A stretch of 8,387 nt of DNA, taken from assembly GCA_946886255.1 (NCBI GenBank), contig CAMPIG010000200.1:1-8387 (forward strand), read 5' to 3'. The translations under genes and the position numbers were made by a program. Numbering within the stretch: the first letter of the stretch is position 1; the number at the start of each line of letters is the position of its first letter. The notes under the pieces were generated by a model that was given only the letters and a program-made list of their open reading frames with translations, searched no databases and had not been told where the DNA came from. The DNA is from an uncultured Cellvibrio sp. (GTDB taxonomy: Bacteria; Pseudomonadota; Gammaproteobacteria; Pseudomonadales; Cellvibrionaceae). Positions 1 through 4,696 of the stretch are shown here, piece by piece.

Positions 1-40
1 CTTTCATAAAGACCGACCTATTGTAAGGAAAGAAATTCCC

Positions 41-96
41 AAACGAAAACCGGCCGCCACATGACGTGATGGTTATCACGCATATCGGCGGCCGGT
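41..96 (-). terminator. Strong intrinsic terminator of the GH5 gene
   Basis: A perfect 10-bp GC-rich inverted repeat pairs 49-58 (ACCGGCCGCC) with 87-96. Inside it, a second stem pairs CGTGAT (65-70) with ATCACG (75-80) around a GGTT loop, extended by ATG/CAT (61-63 with 81-83) past one bulged A. Read on the minus strand, the stem is followed directly by TTTTCGTTT (48 down to 40). It lies 36 bases past the stop of the GH5 gene. Long GC stem plus U-rich tail fits a rho-independent terminator; the stem is longer than most. Confidence 0.8.
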
Positions 97-100
97 ATGT

Positions 101-125
101 CAAAAGCTCCCACCCGTGCAGGAGC
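101..125 (-). terminator. Possible second, weaker terminator hairpin
   Basis: A 5-bp stem pairs GCTCC (106-110) with GGAGC (121-125) around a 10-base loop. On the minus strand it is followed by TTTTG (105 to 101). It starts only seven bases past the GH5 stop and precedes the stronger terminator, so the two may act in tandem. The stem is short and the U-tract has only four residues, so it may contribute little. Confidence 0.35.
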
Positions 126-131
126 GGTGCG

Positions 132-1904
132 TTACTCTACTGCTTTGACAATCGCATCAATGATGTTGGGATACAGTTGATTACCGTTATTCCTGTCAAA
201 GATCGCCATACCGGCATTGCCGGCGTAGCCGTTATCCCAATAAACCGGTACCAGACCATGATTCACCGCAGACTCGGTGATGTACTCGTTCCAGTAGGTG
301 CGGTAAACCTCGTGATTAGCTACATTCGGACGGGAGATCACGCCATACTCACCCAGAATCACACCGATACCCTGATCAACAAAGTTGGTCTTCATGCGCT
401 GGAACTGCGTATCAACCCAGGATTCATTGGCCCAGGTTTCGGTGGCGTTCGGGTCTGTTGCGATAGCGCCCCATTGCGTGATGCTGCTGTTCTCGTTCAG
501 CGTGAAGTTGTAAGGGTCGTAGTAATGCACCTCCATCATCAAGCGATTCGCCACGGTGTCCACCGGGATATCAGCAAAATTTACGGTGTGATCAATGTTG
601 GTGTTGAAACCTTGCACCACGAGATGACGCGTAGCATTACGACCACCGGTTGCACGAACGGTATCAACGAATGTTTGGTTAAAACTGTTTTGCACGGTGT
701 AATACTCTTCCGTGGGCGTACCGTAATCACCATCAACCATCACTTCGTTAGTACCGGCAAACAACAAGCGATCGTCGTAGTTGCGGAAGCGTGTTGCGAT
801 TTGCTGCCACATAATCGACAAGCGATTGTTGACGTAATTTTGCTGCGCGTATGTCGGCTGCATCCAGCCCTCATCCCAATGAATGTTCACGATGACGTAC
901 ATGTTCGCATTCAAGCCATAGTTAACCACTTCTTCAACACGATTCATCCAACTGTTCTGAATAACAAAGTTGGCTGGATCGGAGAATTTGCTCCAGGCTA
1001 CCGGCACTCGCAAGGTATCAAAGCCGGCAGCTTTCACCGCATTGATTAATTGCTGCGTCACCACAGGATTACCCCAGGCCGTTTCACCACCGATCGCATC
1101 GAGAGAGTTACCCAGATTCCAGCCCACACCCATTTCCCGGGTCAACTCAACACTGGTCATCCCGCCTGGGCTGGAGACACTTGAAGCACTGCTGGAAGAA
1201 CGCGGCACCGACGAACTGGAACTTATCGGCGGTACGCTGGACGATGAACTTGACGCTGGACAGGAAGCACCGCCCACAATACCGAAGGGGGCTGGCTGGC
1301 TGGTACAGGTGCTGCGTGAAATACAGCTCTGATTGTTTTCCCAGCCCCAACCGCTTTGCGTGGTATTGCAGAGTGGGTAGTTAGTACCATACCAATTACA
1401 TTGCGAACCGGTATTGGCGCAACTGCTGACAGAACTCGCAACTGACGAACTAGGCGTGCTGGATCTGGATGATGAACTGACTGGCGGTGTTGATGAACTG
1501 CTTGAACTGGACGCAGAAGATGTGCTGCCACCACAGATACTGCCGGTTACTGCTGGGGTTTCAGCGGCACCGTTGGTGTTCAGCTGCATCCCGAACGAGA
1601 CAGTTTGTCCAGGCTGGATGCTGCCATTCCAGCTTAAATTCGTTGCTGTATAAGGATTGCTGCCGCTGAGGTTGGCATTCCAGCTACCGGTAACGCGGTT
1701 GTTGTTGTATGTCCAGCTGACGTTCCAGCCGTTGATTGCTGTGGCACTGTTGTTGGTAATTTCGATAGCTGCCGTCGCGCCGCTACCCCAGCTGTTGGTA
1801 ACCACATAATGACAACTGGCCTGAGCCAAAGCTGACGAACTGGCCGCCAGCCCCACACTCAGCATGGCCGCCAGGCCAAGCGCTTTTAATTGTGAGGTAT
1901 TCAT
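132..1904 (-). CDS. Secreted modular GH5 beta-1,4-glucanase (CBM2-CBM10-GH5)
   Basis: A 590-residue exported endo-acting glucanase, probably a cellulase or xyloglucanase. Order: Sec signal peptide (1-27, ending ALA); CBM2 (about 29-125) with C31 and C124 placed for the family disulfide and W39, W75, W92 as likely cellulose-binding aromatics; Ser-rich linker (126-161); Cys-rich CBM10 (162-215, six Cys); second Ser linker (217-247); GH5 barrel (about 250-590). GH5 residues visible: R299, H342, acid/base E387 in TNEV, H460 and Y462 in EVHYY, nucleophile E519 in GEYG, and W556 in WDNG. The segment GVGWNLGNSLDA recalls subfamily GH5_4, which includes endoglucanases and xyloglucanases, so exact substrate stays open. 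An AGGAGA ribosome site (1918-1913) lies eight bases before ATG. The first Cys lacks a lipobox, so this is a freely secreted protein rather than a lipoprotein. All domains and catalytic residues are intact. Confidence 0.93.
   Translation of the reverse strand: MNTSQLKALGLAAMLSVGLAASSSALAQASCHYVVTNSWGSGATAAIEITNNSATAINGWNVSWTYNNNRVTGSWNANLSGSNPYTATNLSWNGSIQPGQTVSFGMQLNTNGAAETPAVTGSICGGSTSSASSSSSSSTPPVSSSSRSSTPSSSVASSVSSCANTGSQCNWYGTNYPLCNTTQSGWGWENNQSCISRSTCTSQPAPFGIVGGASCPASSSSSSVPPISSSSSVPRSSSSASSVSSPGGMTSVELTREMGVGWNLGNSLDAIGGETAWGNPVVTQQLINAVKAAGFDTLRVPVAWSKFSDPANFVIQNSWMNRVEEVVNYGLNANMYVIVNIHWDEGWMQPTYAQQNYVNNRLSIMWQQIATRFRNYDDRLLFAGTNEVMVDGDYGTPTEEYYTVQNSFNQTFVDTVRATGGRNATRHLVVQGFNTNIDHTVNFADIPVDTVANRLMMEVHYYDPYNFTLNENSSITQWGAIATDPNATETWANESWVDTQFQRMKTNFVDQGIGVILGEYGVISRPNVANHEVYRTYWNEYITESAVNHGLVPVYWDNGYAGNAGMAIFDRNNGNQLYPNIIDAIVKAVE
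1164..1256 (-). repeat. Poly-serine linker between CBM10 and GH5
   Basis: Residues 217-247 of the GH5 protein are nearly all serine with a few Pro, Val, Ala and one Arg. Mixed Ser codons are used, so this is a low-complexity protein linker and not a simple DNA tandem repeat. Such linkers are characteristic of Cellvibrio and Saccharophagus cell-wall enzymes and let binding modules and catalytic domain move independently. Confidence 0.85.
1422..1529 (-). repeat. Poly-serine linker between CBM2 and CBM10
   Basis: Residues 126-161 form a Ser/Pro/Thr/Val-rich low-complexity linker between the two carbohydrate-binding modules. Like the second linker it uses mixed serine codons. Its borders are set by the last CBM2 cysteine (C124) and the first CBM10 cysteine (C162). 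Confidence 0.85.
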
Positions 1905-2087
1905 CAGGTTATTCTCCTATCGTTATTAAATTTTTAAGGACATCGGAAGCAAATACTTCGATTTAAGATGAACTCGCAGCACATCATTAAAGAGAGAACA
2001 GCTAAATAGTCTGCGGGACCATATAGTAACGATCTGCTACCGGACGCGAGGGGCACTCTGTTGGATAATGCGACTAAAGTTCGGTTA

Positions 2088-2103
2088 TGGGACATAAATC
2101 ACA
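2088..2103. promoter_or_regulatory. CRP-like site
   Basis: TGGGA-N6-TCACA matches the cAMP-CRP consensus TGTGA-N6-TCACA at nine of ten conserved positions, and the flanking A/T before TG and after CA also fits. It lies between the divergent GH5 and diiron genes. Catabolite control of a cellulase gene would be sensible, but the distance to both start codons (about 190 and 330 bases) is large and no well-spaced promoter was found beside it. Confidence 0.4.
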
Positions 2104-2195
2104 TACGGAATTATTTTTATATGTGAAATCATGGTTCGAAGGGTATGTTTGAACTTTGGGCGTGGTGATTTCAATGTAAAATATATGGCGTATGA

Positions 2196-2378
2196 ACATC
2201 TCCTCCGCGCGTAAAAAACGTTTCGCTTGTTTTGAATTACATTCAATCAAACTTTATTGCCGATGATTTTTTACACGGCATGCATCTCAAAAATATCACC
2301 AAATTTTTAATCGCCGCATTGTGTAAAAACGAACTGAAAAATATTTCAGAATGCGAGAGGTTATGCTTCGGCTTCTGA
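2196..2378 (+). CDS. Possible small ORF upstream of diiron gene
   Basis: The plus frame is open from 2196 to a TGA at 2376-2378, 60 codons, ending 50 bases before the diiron gene. Possible starts are ATG at 2280 (32 residues: MHLKNITKFLIAALCKNELK, then an ending with two more Cys and FGF) or TTG at 2232 (48 residues). No Shine-Dalgarno sequence precedes either. The AT-rich sequence makes a chance open frame quite possible. If real, its position suggests a leader peptide or a substrate/partner of the downstream enzymes, which is speculation. Confidence 0.2.
   Translation, partial: TSPPRVKNVSLVLNYIQSNFIADDFLHGMHLKNITKFLIAALCKNELKNISECERLCFGF
2232..2246. promoter_or_regulatory. 15-bp palindrome, possible operator
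   Basis: TTGAAT-TAC-ATTCAA is a perfect 6-3-6 inverted repeat 24 bases before the weak promoter match of the diiron gene. Spacing and symmetry suit a dimeric repressor or activator. It is AT-rich and occurs once in the window, so chance is not excluded. Confidence 0.25.
2270..2299 (+). promoter_or_regulatory. Weak sigma70-like promoter for diiron/methyltransferase genes
   Basis: TTTACA (2270-2275) is five of six to the -35 consensus, followed after 18 bases by TATCAC (2294-2299), four of six to the -10. It would give a leader of roughly 120 bases for the diiron gene. This is a pattern match only. Confidence 0.2.
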
Positions 2379-2428
2379 GCGCATATCAAGCTCGGAGATG
2401 TAGACAATAACGCGCGGTAGGAACCCCT

Positions 2429-3355
2429 ATGTCACTTACCAGCATCGATAAAGACCCTTTCATTTTTCATTCACGCCTCGCTAAATTTAATAGCAGTCGT
2501 TTAGCAATGGGTATTCCTTCACCAGCGTGGGAAGAAAATGAACGCAACGAGTTAGCGTATCGTCTTGTTGAAGGAAAATATCTAGAAGCATTACGCGCGT
2601 TCATAAAACCATTAACGCGAAGAGCAACAGGTGACGCAGATCAGTTTGTCGCTTGGTTTGAATCCTTGGCGGAGTGGGGCCCTGGTCAACATCATCCGCT
2701 GTTTGATTGGTTGGCAAACCACGCAACAGCAGATCAACTGAAATGGTTTCTTACTCAGGAAGCAGCAGGGGAGGCGGGATTTGAGGATCTTGTGGCTTAT
2801 ACTCAAGTGAAAATGCCGGTCCAGGCAAAACTTGAATGTGCAAGAAATTATTGGGATGAAATGGGTCGTGGCAAACCGCGCGCGATGCACGGTCCGCTGC
2901 TTGAATATATGGTCCGTGATTTAGGTTTGAAGCCTTCGATTGATACGACAGTGTGGGAATCTCTGGCGCTGGCGAATACTATGCTGGGGCTTGCTACATC
3001 GCGTCGCTACGCTTATCACTCCCTTGGCGCATTGGGTGCCATTGAATTAACCGCGCCGTTAAGAGCAGCACATGTTGCGCAAGGCATGAAGCGAGTTGGT
3101 TTTTCGAGACGAGCGCGTGCTTATTTTGATTTACATGCGGTATTGGATGTTTGTCATTCGCAAGCCTGGAATAAAGAAATTATCCGGCCTTTGGTTGCAG
3201 CGAATCCCGATTGCGCTCAGTTCATTGCTGAAGGCGCGTTAATGCGACTGCAATGTGGCAAACAGTGCTTCGATCGTTATAGTCGGGAATTCAGCCTGCA
3301 TTTCAGCGGCATGGAAAGTAGCCAATCCGGCGGCAAAAAGGTCGCCAATTGTTAA
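2429..3355 (+). CDS. Haem-oxygenase-like diiron oxidase (iron-containing redox enzyme family)
   Basis: A 308-residue all-helical cytoplasmic protein with no signal peptide or membrane segment. It matches the haem-oxygenase-like diiron oxidase (HDO) pattern: a Glu cluster in one helix (E111, E115, E119), E144 and H154 ten residues apart in the next, E206 in GAIELTAP, and H236-x3-D240-x2-H243. HDO proteins bind two irons and activate O2 for N-oxygenation, desaturation or C-C cleavage. As I recall SznF, its E215/H225, E281 and H311/D315/H318 show identical spacings (10, then 30 from Glu to His, then 4 and 3). That points to a working iron site; substrate is unknown. ATG is preceded by AGGAA (2419-2423) at five bases. 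The stop overlaps the next gene by seven bases, so the two are co-translated. The tail after about 285 is polar and Cys-ended. Alternative: a divergent member with another redox role. Confidence 0.82.
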   Translation: MSLTSIDKDPFIFHSRLAKFNSSRLAMGIPSPAWEENERNELAYRLVEGKYLEALRAFIKPLTRRATGDADQFVAWFESLAEWGPGQHHPLFDWLANHATADQLKWFLTQEAAGEAGFEDLVAYTQVKMPVQAKLECARNYWDEMGRGKPRAMHGPLLEYMVRDLGLKPSIDTTVWESLALANTMLGLATSRRYAYHSLGALGAIELTAPLRAAHVAQGMKRVGFSRRARAYFDLHAVLDVCHSQAWNKEIIRPLVAANPDCAQFIAEGALMRLQCGKQCFDRYSREFSLHFSGMESSQSGGKKVANC

Positions 3356-4368
3356 CGCATGTCAGACACGGTATTACGCAGCTGAATTCCGATGATCAAC
3401 GTCATTCGGTTTCACCACCGCAGGAGCTGATGTTGGAGCTCCTACAAGAGTTAGCTATGCAAGGCTACCGATTTACCACCGTGACACCGGCTACTCACGA
3501 ACGATTTTTGTCGCGGCATCATCAAGCAGGAACTACGTTACGGGATATTTTCGGCTGGAATTTACCTTTTAAAATGGACGCGCTTTCTCCCTTATTTCGC
3601 AGCTTGATGATAGAGGCTGATTTGGTGCAAGCAAGCGGTGATTTTCTGAAAAGCAAAATACGAATATCGTCACTTGATAAAGATTTATTCTTACATTCTC
3701 CATTTCCCACTACCGAATCAAACGCCGTTTTTTTTGGTCCTGATACATATCGCTTTGCGCGCTTCATCCGGCAAACGCTACAACACATTATCTCGACTAG
3801 AAGCTCAGAATTTAACGCCATCGCGCCGTTAAGAGTGCTGGACATCGGATGTGGCAGCGGTGCGGGTGGGGTGGTGGCGATGCGTTCATTTGATGGCCCG
3901 GTTGATCTCGTATTGAATGACATCAATCCACTCGCCATTGCTTATGCTCGGACCAATACAGCGGCAGCGGCGATTAACGCCGGTTTTTTGCAAGGTGATG
4001 TGTTTACCGCAATTAAAGGAAAGTTTGACCTCATCATATCGAACCCGCCTTACATAAAAGATAATGCCGGTCGCACTTATCGAGACGGAGGTGCTCGACT
4101 CGGACTTGATATAAGTATCCGTATTGTGCAACACGCCATTAACCACCTAGCTCCCGGAGGCTGTTTACTTCTTTACACCGGCGTTGCCATGACATGTCGA
4201 TCAGATCCATTGATGTCGGAACTGGTACCGTTACTGGTCGAAGCAAATTGTCATTGGTCCTACGAAGAGATAGATCCGGATATTTTTGGAGAAGAATTAG
4301 AGCAACCTGCGTATGCGCAAGCGTCACGAATTGCCGCCGTCGGATTGGTGGTGACTCGCCCGTATTGA
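3349..4368 (+). CDS. NPPY-motif class I SAM methyltransferase
   Basis: A 339-residue (from TTG) cytoplasmic methyltransferase. Residues about 160-280 form a Rossmann SAM fold: motif I VLDIGCGSGAGG (163-174), acidic end of strand 2 in LNDIN (189-193), GDV (216-218), and SNPPYI (231-236). NPPY is typical of enzymes methylating a planar nitrogen, such as PrmC/HemK on glutamine or adenine methylases, so N-methylation is likely though not proved. The N-terminal 150 residues do not look like the PrmC helical domain; they include FGWNLPF and FFGPDTYRFARFI, so this is not the housekeeping PrmC. The start is uncertain: TTG at 3349 has AAAAAGG (3335-3341) seven bases upstream and overlaps the diiron stop, while ATG at 3430 (residue 28) has AGGAG only three bases upstream but sits nearer the apparent conserved region. 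It is co-translated with the diiron gene, so both probably modify the same molecule. Confidence 0.82.
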   Translation: MLTHVRHGITQLNSDDQRHSVSPPQELMLELLQELAMQGYRFTTVTPATHERFLSRHHQAGTTLRDIFGWNLPFKMDALSPLFRSLMIEADLVQASGDFLKSKIRISSLDKDLFLHSPFPTTESNAVFFGPDTYRFARFIRQTLQHIISTRSSEFNAIAPLRVLDIGCGSGAGGVVAMRSFDGPVDLVLNDINPLAIAYARTNTAAAAINAGFLQGDVFTAIKGKFDLIISNPPYIKDNAGRTYRDGGARLGLDISIRIVQHAINHLAPGGCLLLYTGVAMTCRSDPLMSELVPLLVEANCHWSYEEIDPDIFGEELEQPAYAQASRIAAVGLVVTRPY

Positions 4369-4621
4369 AAGGATGACGTTATATTCGAAGACGATATTTG
4401 AGGTTCTGCAAGCTCGATTATTGATAGACCCAGAATCCGCCGCAATGGCAGCGGCTCATCAGCTACGACCTCCCCACATCCATTGGCTTTACCAATAAGC
4501 CCCCAGTCACACCCATGCTGTCTCGTCCATGAGTGATAACTTGAATGAGAGCTACGTCTCACAAATTCCATCCAATCTTTTTTATCATACAAATCACACT
4601 AATATGCCCAATAGATCGCAA

Positions 4622-4651
4622 TTGAGCGCGTTTACAGAATATCTGTATATG
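4622..4651 (+). promoter_or_regulatory. Candidate promoter of the TonB-dependent receptor
   Basis: TTGAGC (4622-4627) and TATATG (4646-4651), each four of six to consensus, are 18 bases apart and about 45 bases upstream of the receptor start. A palindrome covers the spacer and the first bases of the -10, as expected for a repressor-controlled promoter. Confidence 0.3.
4633..4647. promoter_or_regulatory. Palindromic operator candidate
   Basis: TACAGA-ATA-TCTGTA is a perfect 6-3-6 inverted repeat centred 57 bases before the receptor ATG, within its candidate promoter. Position suggests a repressor site, perhaps for a sugar-responsive regulator. No regulator gene is in the window and the motif matches no operator I can name. 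Confidence 0.35.
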
Positions 4652-4696
4652 GCTCCATCAATATAAACAATAAGTCGGTTCATCCGGGGAGAAGTC

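Larger units (their letters stand above)
1905..2428. other. Divergent intergenic region, GH5 gene / diiron gene
   Basis: This AT-rich stretch must hold the promoters of both flanking genes. It contains a CRP-like site (2088-2103), a 15-bp palindrome (2232-2246), a weak plus-strand promoter match (2270-2299) and a short open frame (2196-2378). For the GH5 gene, the only -10-like string noted is TACTAT on the minus strand (2028-2023), without a good -35. Its leader is long: the CRP-like site is about 190 bases from the start codon. I saw no tRNA, IS end or recognised riboswitch. Confidence 0.6.
4369..4696. other. Intergenic region, methyltransferase / receptor
   Basis: No convincing gene lies here. 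A 5-bp hairpin (GCCGC 4439-4443 with GCGGC 4451-4455) lacks a T-run, so no clear terminator ends the methyltransferase transcript and read-through is possible. A weak CRP-like string, TATCA-N6-TCACA (4583-4598, eight of ten), precedes the receptor promoter. A 41-codon plus frame (4373-4498) starts four bases after the methyltransferase stop, but has no usable ribosome site and no recognisable product. Confidence 0.5.

Noticed and set aside
66..1049. Long plus-strand open frame (327 codons) opposite the GH5 domain
   Set aside because: It is antisense to a clearly recognised catalytic domain, has no family motifs and is explained by codon bias of the real gene.
1812..1904. Lipoprotein signal in the GH5 protein because of Cys at residue 31
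   Set aside because: The residues before C31 (QAS) do not form a lipobox, and C31 is the expected CBM2 disulfide cysteine.
2074..2199. Perfect GGAGGAG on the minus strand (2206-2200) beside an ATG opening a 41-codon frame
   Set aside because: The purine run touches the ATG with no spacer, and the frame crosses the CRP-like site with an unremarkable peptide.
2346..2384. Possible pseudoknot or riboswitch: TCAGAA/TTCTGA crossing with TGCG/CGCA
   Set aside because: The connecting loops (0 and 1 base) are too short for a crossing fold; only alternative short hairpins are possible and no riboswitch class matches.
4373..4498. 41-codon plus-strand frame after the methyltransferase
   Set aside because: The AAGG lies directly against the ATG with no spacing, the peptide is unrecognisable and the length is compatible with chance.
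4260..4592. Minus-strand open frame of 110 codons across the end of the methyltransferase
   Set aside because: It overlaps the coding end of the methyltransferase, shows no known motif and has no convincing ribosome site.
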